Below, one piece after another: positions 1 through 9,905 of a DNA stretch of 37,921 nt (positions are counted from its first letter, which is position 1; every line of letters starts with the position of its first letter). Source of the stretch: an uncultured Hyphomicrobiales bacterium (GTDB lineage Bacteria; Pseudomonadota; Alphaproteobacteria; Rhizobiales; Xanthobacteraceae); the NCBI GenBank assembly GCA_903929045.1, contig CAIYTE010000059.1, positions 1 through 37,921 of the forward strand, given 5' to 3'. The notes beneath the pieces were generated by a model, which did not search any database, had not been told where the DNA came from, and worked only from the letters and a program-made list of their open reading frames with translations. A program made the translations under genes and the position numbers.

Positions 1-1
1 C

Positions 2-772
2 AAGATGGACCGCCAGCTGACGCATCGCGGCGCCACGCGCTCCGTGATCGCGCTCGCCGCCATGCTGGCGCATGAAATCAAAAACCCGCTGTCCGGCATT
101 CGCGGCGCCGCGCAACTGCTCGAGCAGTCCGCCGGCGACGACGACCGTCAGCTGACTAAACTGATTTGCGATGAGACCGACCGCATCGTGAAGCTGGTCG
201 ATCGTATGGAAGTGTTTGCCGACGAGCGTCCGGTCGAGCGCGAGCCGGTCAACATTCACGTCGTGCTCGATCATGTGAAGCGCTTGGCGCAGACCGGCTT
301 TGCCCGTCACATCAAGTTCGTCGAAGAATACGACCCGTCGCTGCCGCCGGTTTTGGCCAACCGCGATCAGCTCATCCAGGTGTTCCTCAACCTCGTGAAG
401 AATGCCGCCGAAGCCATCGGCGAAACTGCGATCGACGGCGAAATTCAGATCACCACCGCGTTCCGCCCCGGCGTGCGCCTGTCGGTGCCGGGCATCAAGC
501 AGCGCGTCGCGTTGCCGCTCGAGTTCTGCATCAAGGACAACGGCCCGGGTGTGCCCGAGGATCTGATGCCGCATCTGTTCGATCCCTTCGTCACCACCAA
601 GCAGCAGGGCAGCGGGCTCGGCCTCGCCTTGGTGGCGAAGATCATCGGCGATCATGGCGGCATTATCGAATGTGAATCACAGCCGCGGCGGACGACCTTC
701 CGCGTGCTGATGCCCATCTACAGTGGCGACGGCGGCATCACTGACGATGCTCCGTCCGTCCAGAGCCCGTGA
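2..772 (+). CDS. ntrB: Nitrogen regulation sensor histidine kinase NtrB (5' end outside window)
   Basis: This is the C-terminal two thirds of the PII-responsive kinase/phosphatase that phosphorylates NtrC when nitrogen is scarce. The reading frame is open to the window edge, and the ATG at 5 is probably internal: NtrB proteins are about 380 aa and the N-terminal PAS domain is missing here. Visible are the H-box ([18 protein letters not shown]), the N-box ([12 protein letters not shown]), the G1 box (DNGPGVPE), the F-box (LFDPFVTTK) and the G2 box (GSGLGLALV). It is a soluble cytoplasmic kinase with no membrane segment in the part seen. The stop lies 8 bases before ntrC, so the two are surely co-transcribed. 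In related bacteria dusB (nifR3) precedes it, which would lie just left of the window. The family call is firm. Confidence 0.95.
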   Translation, partial: KMDRQLTHRGATRSVIALAAMLAHEIKNPLSGIRGAAQLLEQSAGDDDRQLTKLICDETDRIVKLVDRMEVFADERPVEREPVNIHVVLDHVKRLAQTGFARHIKFVEEYDPSLPPVLANRDQLIQVFLNLVKNAAEAIGETAIDGEIQITTAFRPGVRLSVPGIKQRVALPLEFCIKDNGPGVPEDLMPHLFDPFVTTKQQGSGLGLALVAKIIGDHGGIIECESQPRRTTFRVLMPIYSGDGGITDDAPSVQSP

Positions 773-780
773 GATAGAAC

Positions 781-2223
781 ATGCCAGCGGGAAGCATCCT
801 CGTTGCCGACGACGACGCCGCCATCCGGACGGTGCTCAATCAGGCTTTGTCACGCGCGGGCTATGAAGTCCGTTCGACCGGCAACGCCGCCACGCTGTGG
901 CGCTGGATCAGCCAGGGCGACGGCGATCTCGTCATCACCGACGTCGTGATGCCGGATGAGAACGCGTTCGATCTGATCCCGCGCATTCGCAAGTCGCGGC
1001 CCGATCTGCCGATCATCGTCATGAGCGCGCAGAACACCTTCATGACGGCGATCCGCGCCTCCGAGAAGGGGGCCTACGAATATCTGCCGAAGCCCTTTGA
1101 TCTTAAAGAGCTGATCGCCATCGTCGGCCGCGCTTTGTCCGAGCCGAAGGAAAAACGCGCACCGGCGCCGAAGAACGAAGACTTCGATTCCATCCCGCTG
1201 GTCGGCCGTTCGCCGGCGATGCAGGAAATCTATCGCGTGCTGGCGCGTCTGATGCAGACCGACCTGACCGTGATGATTTCGGGCGAGTCCGGCACCGGCA
1301 AGGAGCTCGTCGCCAAGGCGCTGCACGATTACGGCAAGCGCCGCAGCGGCACCTTCGTCGCCATCAACATGGCGGCGATCCCGCGCGACCTCATCGAATC
1401 CGAATTGTTCGGCCACGAGAAGGGTGCGTTCACTGGCGCCAATACGCGCTCCTCCGGCCGCTTCGAGCAGGCCGAAGGCGGTACGCTCTTCCTCGACGAA
1501 ATCGGCGACATGCCGATGGAAGCGCAGACGCGCCTGCTGCGTGTTTTGCAGCAGGGCGAATACACCACCGTCGGCGGTCGCACGCCGATCAAGAGCGACG
1601 TGCGCATCATCGCCGCGACCAATAAGGATCTGCGTCAGCTCATCCAGCAGGGTCTGTTCCGCGAAGATCTGTTCTTCCGTCTCAACGTCGTGCCGCTGCG
1701 TTTGCCGCCGCTGCGTGAACGCACCGAAGACATTCCCGATCTCATCCGTCACTTCTTCGCGCAGGCGTCGCGCGAGGGCCTGCCGCCAAAGCAGATCGAT
1801 CCGGCGGCGCAGGACCGGCTGAAGCGTCACCGTTGGCCGGGCAACGTCCGCGAACTAGAAAATCTGGCGCGGCGTCTGTCGGCGCTCTATCCGCAGGAAA
1901 CGATCACGTCCGCAGTCATCGATACGGAGCTGTCGCAGCCGGCGTTTCCGGTTGGCGGCGACGAGCCGCGCGCCGAGGAAAGCCTGAGCGCCGCGGTCGA
2001 GCGTCATCTGACGGCGTATTTCTCCGGCTTCGACGACGGCTTGCCGCCGGCAGGGCTCTATCACCGCATCCTGCGCGAGATCGAATATCCGTTGCTGACT
2101 GCGGCGCTCGCCGCCACGCGGGGCAACCAGATCCGCGCCGCGGACCTGCTCGGCGTCAACCGCAACACCCTGCGCAAGAAGATCCGGGACCTGGATATTC
2201 AGGTCTTCCGCAGCGGCAGCTAA
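781..2223 (+). CDS. ntrC: Nitrogen regulation response regulator NtrC
   Basis: Sigma54-dependent activator of nitrogen-scavenging genes, 480 aa, normal length. Residues 1-120 are a receiver domain with the acidic pocket (ADDDAA), phospho-acceptor Asp in [10 protein letters not shown] and the Lys of YLPKPF. Residues about 145-380 are the AAA+ domain, with Walker A (GESGTGKE), the sigma54-contacting GAFTGA loop, Walker B ([11 protein letters not shown]) and the arginine-finger region. The last 50 residues are a Fis-type helix-turn-helix ([20 protein letters not shown]). The ATG at 781 follows ntrB by 8 bases and starts the receiver directly, so the start is well set. Partner kinase is NtrB. All key residues are intact. 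Confidence 0.97.
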   Translation: MPAGSILVADDDAAIRTVLNQALSRAGYEVRSTGNAATLWRWISQGDGDLVITDVVMPDENAFDLIPRIRKSRPDLPIIVMSAQNTFMTAIRASEKGAYEYLPKPFDLKELIAIVGRALSEPKEKRAPAPKNEDFDSIPLVGRSPAMQEIYRVLARLMQTDLTVMISGESGTGKELVAKALHDYGKRRSGTFVAINMAAIPRDLIESELFGHEKGAFTGANTRSSGRFEQAEGGTLFLDEIGDMPMEAQTRLLRVLQQGEYTTVGGRTPIKSDVRIIAATNKDLRQLIQQGLFREDLFFRLNVVPLRLPPLRERTEDIPDLIRHFFAQASREGLPPKQIDPAAQDRLKRHRWPGNVRELENLARRLSALYPQETITSAVIDTELSQPAFPVGGDEPRAEESLSAAVERHLTAYFSGFDDGLPPAGLYHRILREIEYPLLTAALAATRGNQIRAADLLGVNRNTLRKKIRDLDIQVFRSGS

Positions 2224-2249
2224 ACAAGCGGGCAAAATTGTCGTAATGA

Positions 2250-2318
2250 CCGCTCGTCCCCGCGAAAGCGGGGACCCAGAGCTGCACCCTGGATTTCCGC
2301 TTTCGCGGGAATGAGCGG
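2250..2318. repeat. Palindromic REP-like repeat element
   Basis: Two 22-base arms (2250-2271 and 2297-2318) are reverse complements with 2 mismatches, separated by 25 bases. Each arm also contains its own short hairpin around a CGCGAAAGCG-type core. The sequence type (a GTCCCCGCGAAAGCGGGGAC-like arm followed by CCCAG and CCTGGA) resembles a dispersed intergenic repeat that I recall from many alphaproteobacterial genomes. It sits between ntrC and the LLM oxidoreductase gene and could act as a transcription attenuator. No second copy was noticed in this window. Confidence 0.75.
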
Positions 2319-2327
2319 AGAGATTTA

Positions 2328-3356
2328 ATGCCCACTGTCGAACTCGGTCTCGATACATTCGGCGACATCACCGACGGCGCGGATGGCAAGCCGCTGCACG
2401 CGGCGCAGGTCATCCGCAATCTGATCGAGGAGGGCGTGCTCGCCGATCAGGTCGGCGTCGATTTCATTGGCGTCGGTGAACATCACCGCGGCGACTTCGC
2501 GGTCACATCGCCCGAGATGGTGCTGGCCGGTATCGCGGCGCGCACGCAGCGTATCCGCCTTGGCTCCGCCGTGACCGTGTTGTCGTCCGACGACCCGATC
2601 CGCGTCTTTCAGCGCTTCGCGACGCTCGACGCCATTTCGAACGGCCGGGCTGAAGTCATCCTCGGCCGCGGTTCGTTCATCGAGTCCTTTCCGCTGTTCG
2701 GCTTCGATCTCAAGCAGTACGAGGAGCTGTTCAACGACAAGCTCGACCTCTATGCCGAAGTGCTCAAGCAGCAGCCGGTCACGTGGCAGGGCAAGACCCG
2801 CGCGCCGCTGAAGAACCAAAGCGTTTATCCCAAAACCGAGTCAGGAAAGCTGACGACCTGGATCGGCGTCGGCGGCACGCCGGAGTCGGTCGTGCGTGCG
2901 GCGCATTACGGCATGCCGATGATGCTGGCGATCATCGGCGGCGATCCGAAACGCTTTGCGCCTTTCGCCGATCTCTATCGCCGCGCGTTGAACGAAATGG
3001 GCAAGCCGCTGCTGCCGGTCGGCGTGCATTCGCATGGCTTCGTCGGCGAAACGGACGCACAGGCGAAGGACGACCTCTGGCCCGACTACAAGCGGATGCG
3101 TGACAAGATCGGCAGCGAGCGCGGCTGGCCGCCGATGACCCGCCAGGCCTTCGAGCAGGAGATCGAGCACGGCTCGCTCTATGTCGGCTCGCCGGAAACG
3201 GTCGCCCGCAAGATCGCCGGCACCGTGAAGGCGCTCGGCGTCGACCGCTTCGACATGAAGTACAGCGCCGGCCCGCTGTCGCACGACAAGATGATGCGGA
3301 GCATTGAACTGTACGGCCGCAAGGTCATGCCGCTGGTCCGGGACATGGTGGCTTAA
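2328..3356 (+). CDS. LLM-class flavin-dependent oxidoreductase (luciferase-like)
   Basis: A 342-aa TIM-barrel flavoprotein of the bacterial luciferase-like superfamily. Such enzymes use reduced FMN or F420, but the substrate cannot be told from the sequence. Family hallmarks are the N-terminal strand (ELGLDTFGDI), the VDFIGVGEHHRGDF segment, the RIRLGSAVTVLSSDDPIRV segment and the C-terminal GSPETVARKI motif shared by LLM oxidoreductases. The ATG at 2328 has a purine-rich GGAGAG about 8 bases upstream. It lies between ntrC and ntrY, which are adjacent in many rhizobia, so it looks like an insertion into the ntr locus. Its link to nitrogen control is unknown. It could be a monooxygenase that frees nitrogen or sulfur from organic compounds, but that is inference only. 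Confidence 0.88.
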   Translation: MPTVELGLDTFGDITDGADGKPLHAAQVIRNLIEEGVLADQVGVDFIGVGEHHRGDFAVTSPEMVLAGIAARTQRIRLGSAVTVLSSDDPIRVFQRFATLDAISNGRAEVILGRGSFIESFPLFGFDLKQYEELFNDKLDLYAEVLKQQPVTWQGKTRAPLKNQSVYPKTESGKLTTWIGVGGTPESVVRAAHYGMPMMLAIIGGDPKRFAPFADLYRRALNEMGKPLLPVGVHSHGFVGETDAQAKDDLWPDYKRMRDKIGSERGWPPMTRQAFEQEIEHGSLYVGSPETVARKIAGTVKALGVDRFDMKYSAGPLSHDKMMRSIELYGRKVMPLVRDMVA

Positions 3357-3423
3357 GCCAGGATTCTCGGGCATCAGCCCCGGTTTTGTCGCAATTCGGC
3401 AACATTGTTGTATAAAAGCATCA

Positions 3424-3447
3424 GTGAGTGGGTGGGAATCCCGCCTC
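3424..3447 (+). other. Hairpin in the ntrY leader
   Basis: In the 128-base gap before ntrY, a GTGA/TCAC outer stem and a GGTGGG-AAT-CCCGCC inner stem (one G-U pair) can fold into a compact hairpin. A possible weak promoter (TTGTCG at 3386, TATAAA at 3411, spacing 19, which is long) lies just upstream. This would fit separate transcription of ntrYX from ntrBC. Both are visual calls only. Confidence 0.3.
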
Positions 3448-3484
3448 ACCGTGGTACTCCGCGTCTCTTCGCACCCGGGAATTC

Positions 3485-5725
3485 ATGAGTCTGGACCAGG
3501 CCGCCATTGCTGAAGCTGCGCTTGCCGGTCCTGCCAAGCGGGAATTGGGCATGCTGGGGCCGGTCGCGGTCGCCCTGGCGCTGCTGTCGGCTTTCATCAC
3601 CTTCGTCGTTCTCGCCGATCTGACGCCGATTTCGCCGACCCATTACGTCGTGGTGTCGCTGCTCGCGATCAACGCCGGCACGGTCTGCCTGCTGCTCGGC
3701 ATCATCATCTGGGAGGTCTGGCAGGTCGTTCAGGCCAAGCGCACGGGCAGGGCGGCGGCGCGGCTGCATGTGCGTATCGTCGGTCTGTTCTCGATCATCG
3801 CCGCGGCGCCGGCGATCCTGGTGGCGATTGTGGCCAGCGTCACGCTCGACCGCGGCCTCGACCGGCTGTTCTCGACGCGCACGCGCGCCGCCATCGAGAA
3901 TTCGCTGATCGTCGCCGAAGCCTATTTGCGCGATCACGCCCAGATCGTGCGCTCCGACATCATGCTGATGGGTTTCGAGATCGCGCGCGCCAAACCGATT
4001 TTCGAGCAGGAGCCGGAGCAGCTCAAACAGTTCCTGACCTTCCAGGCGTCGGTTCGCGGGCTCGCCGCGGCGATGGTGTTCGACGACAACCTCAACATCG
4101 TCGCCCGCGCCGACGGCAACAACAACCTCACCTTCGCCATGCCGCCGCGCGACGCGCTGCCGCATATCGGCGACAAGGATCCGCAGATCGTTCTGCTGCC
4201 GGACACCGATTATGTCGCGGCGGTCGTGAAGCTCGAACGTTTCGACAACCGGTTTCTCTATGTGACGCGGCTGCTCGATCCCCGCGTCGTGCCGCAGTTG
4301 CAGGCGACACGCGCCAGCGTCTCCGAATATGCCGAGATCGAAGCGCGGCGCGTCGGCGTGCAGGTCGCCTTCGGCCTCATGTACACGGTGATCGCGCTTA
4401 TCGTGCTGTTGTCGGCGGTCTGGATCGGACTGAACTTTGCCAACCGTCTGGTGGCGCCGATCCGGCGGCTGATTGGTGCGGCCAATCTGGTGTCGACCGG
4501 CAATCTCTTCGTGCGCGTGCCGGTGCGGCCGTCGGAAGGCGATCTCGGCCAGCTCGGCGAGACCTTTAACCGCATGACGCAGGAATTGCGCACGCAGCGC
4601 GACGACATCGTCAATGCGCGCGATCTTATCGACAGCCGCCGCCGTTTCACCGAGGCGGTGCTGGCGGGCGCCAGCGCCGGCGTCATCGGCGTGGATGGCG
4701 AGGGCTGCGTCAGCATTCTCAACCGTTCGGCGGAAAAGCTGATCGGCCGCGCCGAGGCGGATGCGCTCGGCAAACCGCTACTCGAAGTGTTTCCCGAACT
4801 CACCGACATCATGGCGGCGGCGCAATCGGGTGCGCGCATGCAGGATCAGGTCACGATCAGCCGCAATGGCCGCGAGCGTAACCTGTCGGTGCGCGTCACC
4901 AGCGAGCAGTCGGCGGAATCCGAGCACGGTTACGTCGTCACGCTCGACGACATCACCGAACTGGTTGCCGCGCAGCGCACCTCGGCCTGGGCCGACGTCG
5001 CCCGCCGCATTGCGCATGAAATCAAGAATCCGCTGACGCCGATCCAGCTGTCGGCGGAGCGCCTGCGCCGCAAATACGGCAAGGTGATCGGCGAAGACTC
5101 GACCGGCGTGTTCCAGCAGTGCACCGACACTATCGTGCGGCAGGTCGACGACATCCGCCGCATGGTCGACGAGTTCTCCCGCTTTGCCCGCATGCCGAAG
5201 CCGGTAATGGCCGCTGATGATGTGGCCGATGTCGTGCGTCAGGCGGCGTTCCTGCAGCGGGTCGGCAATGCCGACATGGATATCGAGGTCGAGATCGCCG
5301 AGGATCCGTTGCCGGCGCGCTTCGACCGCCGTCTGCTGTCGCAGGCGATGACCAACATCATCAAGAATGCGACTGAAGCGATCGGCGCGGTGCCGGCCGA
5401 GGAGCTGGGCAAAGGCAAGATCAACGTTTTTGCCGGCCGCGACGGCGAGGACATTGTCATCGATGTGGTGGACAACGGCATCGGTCTGCCGAAGGAAAAT
5501 CGCAGCCGGCTGCTCGAGCCCTATGTGACGACGCGCGAGAAAGGCACCGGCCTTGGTCTCGCCATTGTCGGGCGCATTGTTGAGGACCACGGCGGAATCA
5601 TCGAATTGCGCGATGCCGCCGATAAAATTCCAGGGCAACGGGGCGCGTGGGTACGCGTCCGGTTTGCCGCCGCCGGCAAAGCCGAAACGCCGGACGCCAA
5701 AGAACAACTGGCCACTGCAAAGTGA
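3485..5725 (+). CDS. ntrY: Nitrogen/redox sensor histidine kinase NtrY
   Basis: Membrane-bound sensor kinase, 746 aa from the chosen ATG, partner of NtrX, linked in alphaproteobacteria to nitrogen assimilation, redox and envelope control. Hydrophobic segments lie at roughly residues 23-45, 55-78 and 95-120, with another at about 315-337 that closes a periplasmic sensing region. HAMP (about 338-390, NRLVAPIRRLI), PAS (about 415-520), HisKA with [20 protein letters not shown], and an ATPase domain with NIIKNATEAIG, DNGIGLP and GTGLGLAIVG follow. An in-frame GTG at 3428 would add 19 residues unlike NtrY, so 3485 is preferred, although no clear Shine-Dalgarno precedes either. It ends 8 bases before ntrX. 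The call is firm. Confidence 0.95.
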   Translation: MSLDQAAIAEAALAGPAKRELGMLGPVAVALALLSAFITFVVLADLTPISPTHYVVVSLLAINAGTVCLLLGIIIWEVWQVVQAKRTGRAAARLHVRIVGLFSIIAAAPAILVAIVASVTLDRGLDRLFSTRTRAAIENSLIVAEAYLRDHAQIVRSDIMLMGFEIARAKPIFEQEPEQLKQFLTFQASVRGLAAAMVFDDNLNIVARADGNNNLTFAMPPRDALPHIGDKDPQIVLLPDTDYVAAVVKLERFDNRFLYVTRLLDPRVVPQLQATRASVSEYAEIEARRVGVQVAFGLMYTVIALIVLLSAVWIGLNFANRLVAPIRRLIGAANLVSTGNLFVRVPVRPSEGDLGQLGETFNRMTQELRTQRDDIVNARDLIDSRRRFTEAVLAGASAGVIGVDGEGCVSILNRSAEKLIGRAEADALGKPLLEVFPELTDIMAAAQSGARMQDQVTISRNGRERNLSVRVTSEQSAESEHGYVVTLDDITELVAAQRTSAWADVARRIAHEIKNPLTPIQLSAERLRRKYGKVIGEDSTGVFQQCTDTIVRQVDDIRRMVDEFSRFARMPKPVMAADDVADVVRQAAFLQRVGNADMDIEVEIAEDPLPARFDRRLLSQAMTNIIKNATEAIGAVPAEELGKGKINVFAGRDGEDIVIDVVDNGIGLPKENRSRLLEPYVTTREKGTGLGLAIVGRIVEDHGGIIELRDAADKIPGQRGAWVRVRFAAAGKAETPDAKEQLATAK

Positions 5726-5733
5726 GTGATCGC

Positions 5734-7110
5734 ATGATGGTGGGCTCTGAAATTCTGATTGTCGACGATGAAGCTGATATTCGCGATCTTGTCGCCGGTA
5801 TCCTGCAGGATGAGGGCTACACGGCGCGCACCGCGCGCAACAGCGACGACGCGCTGGCATCCATCGTCACGCGCCGCCCGAACCTGGTGTTTCTCGACAT
5901 CTGGCTGCAAGGCAGCAAGCTCGACGGGCTGCAGTTGCTCGCCGCCATCAAGCAGGAACATCCCGAACTGCCGGTCGTCATGATTTCCGGTCACGGCAAC
6001 ATCGAAACCGCGGTCGCCGCCATCAAGAACGGCGCTTACGATTTCATCGAGAAGCCGTTCAAGGCCGACCGGTTGGTGCTGGTCGCCGACCGCGCGCTCG
6101 AAACCTCGCGACTCAAGCGCGAGGTCAAACAGCTCAAGCAGTCGGCGCCGTCGCAGTCGACCCTCGTCGGCAAGTCCGCGTCGATCTCGCAGCTTCGTCA
6201 GGCCATCGACCGCGTGGCGCCGACCAACAGCCGCGTGCTGGTCGTGGGACCGTCGGGCGCCGGCAAGGAACTGGCGGCGCGCACGATGCATCAGTTGTCA
6301 TCGCGCGCCAGCGGGCCGTTCATCGTCATCAATGCGGCGGCGATCACGCCGGAGCGCATGGAAATCGAATTGTTCGGCGTCGATGGCTCGAACGGCACGG
6401 AAGGCCGCAAGGCCGGCGCACTCGAAGAAGCGCATGGCGGTACGTTGTTCGTTGACGACGTCGCCGATTTGCCGCGTGAAACACAGAACAAGATTTTGCG
6501 CGTGTTGGTGGATCAAACCTTCCAGCGCGTCGGCGGAAGCGCCAAAATCGCGGTCGACGTGCGCATCGTATCCTCGACCGCGCGCAATCTCGAAGCGGCG
6601 ATCGCTGAAGGCAATTTCCGCGAAGACCTCTACCACCGGCTCTCCGTCGTGCCGATCAAGGTGCCGGCCTTGGCCGAACGCCGCGAGGATATTCCGGAAC
6701 TGGTCGATTACTTCATGGACCAGATTTCGCAGGCGACCGGTCTGCCGAAGCGCCGCATCGGCGAGGACGCCATGGCGGTGCTGCAATCGCATAGCTGGCC
6801 GGGCAATGTTCGCCAGCTGCGCAACAATATCGAGCGCCTGATGATCCTGGCCGGCGGCGATCCCGACGCCGTGATGGATGCCAGCATGCTGCCGCCCGAC
6901 GTTGGCTCCATGGTGCCGACCATGCCGGGCGGCAATGGCGGCGAGCAGTTGATGGGCTTGCCGCTGCGCGATGCCCGCGAAGTGTTCGAGCGCGAATATC
7001 TGGTGGCGCAGATCAGCCGCTTCGGCGGCAACATCTCGCGCACCGCTGAATTCGTCGGCATGGAGCGCTCGGCGCTGCATCGCAAGCTCAAAGCCCTCGG
7101 TATCGGTTAG
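5734..7110 (+). CDS. ntrX: Response regulator NtrX
   Basis: Response regulator partner of NtrY, 458 aa. The receiver domain begins immediately (ILIVDDEADIRDLV) and contains the phospho-Asp in VFLDIWLQG. The AAA+ domain has Walker A (GPSGAGKE) and Walker B (GGTLFVDDVAD), and the C-terminus is a Fis-type HTH (GNISRTAEFVGMERSALHRKL). The GAFTGA loop that contacts sigma54 is absent: the equivalent stretch reads KAGALEEAHGG. This is the usual state for alphaproteobacterial NtrX and suggests it does not act as a classical sigma54 activator. The frame is open back to 5647 inside ntrY, but ATG 5734 starts at the conserved receiver. ATG 5737 is an equally possible start. ntrY ends at 5725. Confidence 0.94.
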   Translation: MMVGSEILIVDDEADIRDLVAGILQDEGYTARTARNSDDALASIVTRRPNLVFLDIWLQGSKLDGLQLLAAIKQEHPELPVVMISGHGNIETAVAAIKNGAYDFIEKPFKADRLVLVADRALETSRLKREVKQLKQSAPSQSTLVGKSASISQLRQAIDRVAPTNSRVLVVGPSGAGKELAARTMHQLSSRASGPFIVINAAAITPERMEIELFGVDGSNGTEGRKAGALEEAHGGTLFVDDVADLPRETQNKILRVLVDQTFQRVGGSAKIAVDVRIVSSTARNLEAAIAEGNFREDLYHRLSVVPIKVPALAERREDIPELVDYFMDQISQATGLPKRRIGEDAMAVLQSHSWPGNVRQLRNNIERLMILAGGDPDAVMDASMLPPDVGSMVPTMPGGNGGEQLMGLPLRDAREVFEREYLVAQISRFGGNISRTAEFVGMERSALHRKLKALGIG

Positions 7111-7116
7111 CCTCCC

Positions 7117-7974
7117 ATGTCTCGCATTGCTTACGTCAACGGACGCTATCTGCCGCATGCGAGCGCCGCGGTCGGCATCGAGGATCGCGGCTTTCAGTTC
7201 GCCGACGGCGTCTACGAAGTTTGCGAAGTGAGGCGCGGGCAACTGGTCGACGAGCGCCGCCACATGGCGCGGCTCGCGCGCTCGCTGCGCGAACTCAAGA
7301 TAGCCGCGCCGATGCCGCCATCCGCCTTGAGCGTCGTGATGCACGAAACCGTGCGCCGCAACCGGATCCGCGACGGCATCGTCTATCTGCAGGTGACGCG
7401 CGGTGAGGCGCGGCGCGACTTTCCGTTTCCCGCCGCCGGCACCAGGCCGTCGGTGATTGTGACCGCGCGCAGCAGCGACCTCGAAAAACTGGAGAAGGTT
7501 GCCACCGATGGCATTCCGGTTGTCACCGTGCCGGACATCCGCTGGCAGCGCGTCGATATCAAATCGGTCGCGTTGCTGCCGAACGTCCTGGCCAAACAGG
7601 CCGCGCGCGACAAGGGCGGCAAGGAAGCCTGGCTGGTCGATGCGCAGGGCCGTGTCACTGAAGGGGCGTCATCGAACGCCTGGATCGTCACGCGCGACGG
7701 CAAGCTGATCACGCGCCCGCTCGGCAACGATATCCTGCCGGGCATCACGCGTTCCGTCGTCATCGAGGTCAGCAAGGCGCAGGGGCTGGCGTTCGAAGAG
7801 CGCGCCTTCACCGTCGATGAGGCCTACGAAGCGCGTGAGGCCTTCGTCACCTCGGCGAGCCAGATCGTCATGCCCGTCATCAGCATTGACGGCCGTCCGG
7901 TCGGCAATGGCGGCCCGGGATTGGTCTCCTCGGCGCTGCGCCGGGAATACCACCGCCACGCCGAATTCTCCTGA
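7117..7974 (+). CDS. dat: D-amino-acid transaminase (class IV PLP aminotransferase)
   Basis: A 285-aa fold-type IV PLP enzyme, the usual length of D-alanine transaminases that exchange amino groups between D-alanine and 2-oxoglutarate to give D-glutamate for the cell wall. The N-terminal YVNGRYLPHASAAVGIEDRGFQFADGVYEV is typical. The PLP Schiff-base lysine is in RVDIKSVALLPNVLAKQ, and the phosphate/cofactor region ASSNAWIV and the GITR motif follow. The gene starts 6 bases after ntrX, and the same adjacency is found in rhizobial ntr loci, so it is likely translated from the ntrYX message. A branched-chain or aminodeoxychorismate-lyase-like activity is the main alternative within the family. 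Confidence 0.9.
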   Translation: MSRIAYVNGRYLPHASAAVGIEDRGFQFADGVYEVCEVRRGQLVDERRHMARLARSLRELKIAAPMPPSALSVVMHETVRRNRIRDGIVYLQVTRGEARRDFPFPAAGTRPSVIVTARSSDLEKLEKVATDGIPVVTVPDIRWQRVDIKSVALLPNVLAKQAARDKGGKEAWLVDAQGRVTEGASSNAWIVTRDGKLITRPLGNDILPGITRSVVIEVSKAQGLAFEERAFTVDEAYEAREAFVTSASQIVMPVISIDGRPVGNGGPGLVSSALRREYHRHAEFS

Positions 7975-8130
7975 CTCGGCGGGCCGACATGTTGCATTGC
8001 AGCATAGCGCGCATGCATCCGGCGCCTACGAGCCGCTCAAAATGCTGTAAATATTGATTATTCTCAGTGGGTTGCCTCGAGGCCTTCCAACTGCCCCCTT
8101 GCACCGCAACCGGACCTGCCATCTAATAGT

Positions 8131-8214
8131 GGTTTCTTGGGCTTCGGATCGCTTTGCGTGGGGCAAGGCGGCGCCGGCGAGTTGCCGGGGTTGCACTCAG
8201 TGTCCGAAGAAACC
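8131..8214 (+). other. Structured leader upstream of hfq
   Basis: The 290 bases between the transaminase and hfq hold no gene. Within them 8131-8135 plus 8142-8148 pair with 8203-8209 plus 8210-8214 (12 base pairs with a 6-base bulge). The enclosed part is itself self-complementary (GGCAA/TTGCC and a CGGCGCCGGCG palindrome). It lies about 50 bases before the hfq start and may be an hfq 5' leader structure or the remains of a terminator. This is visual pairing only; no energy was computed. Confidence 0.35.
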
Positions 8215-8264
8215 AGGGCAACACCCCGCGCCAACGACGCGGGCAAAAAAAAGGAAAAACGGCC

Positions 8265-8522
8265 ATGGCAGCCGAACGCGCGCAAAATCTGCAAGACACT
8301 TTTCTCAATCATGTCCGCAAGGCAAAAGTTCCGCTCACGATCTTTCTCGTGAACGGCGTTAAATTGCAGGGCGTCGTGACGTGGTTCGATAATTTCTGCG
8401 TGCTGTTGCGCCGGGACGGTCACTCCCAGCTGGTCTACAAGCACGCGATCTCGACCATCATGCCCGGCCATCCGTTGCAGTTGTTCGAAGGCGGCGAAGA
8501 GCCGGGCGCGGAAAAGCTTTAA
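8265..8522 (+). CDS. hfq: RNA chaperone Hfq
   Basis: An 85-aa Sm-like hexameric RNA chaperone that brings small RNAs to their mRNA targets. The start is the ATG at 8265 with AAGGA at 8251-8255, giving the canonical alphaproteobacterial N-terminus [15 protein letters not shown]. The frame is open further upstream but without homology. Sm1 ([22 protein letters not shown]) and Sm2 ([19 protein letters not shown]) motifs are complete, including the proximal-face YKHA motif. The short C-terminal tail is typical of the class. Its stop codon touches the TTG start of hflX, so hfq and hflX form an operon as in most proteobacteria. Very secure. Confidence 0.97.
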   Translation: MAAERAQNLQDTFLNHVRKAKVPLTIFLVNGVKLQGVVTWFDNFCVLLRRDGHSQLVYKHAISTIMPGHPLQLFEGGEEPGAEKL

Positions 8523-9902
<1,380 letters not shown>

Positions 9903-9905
9903 CGC

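Noticed and set aside
850-1830. A 326-codon open frame antisense to ntrC
   Set aside because: Shadow of ntrC; composition rich in Arg/Asp/Val with no recognisable domain.
5734-7110. NtrX as a defective sigma54 activator because GAFTGA is missing
   Set aside because: Loss of this motif is normal in alphaproteobacterial NtrX, so it is not a defect of this copy.
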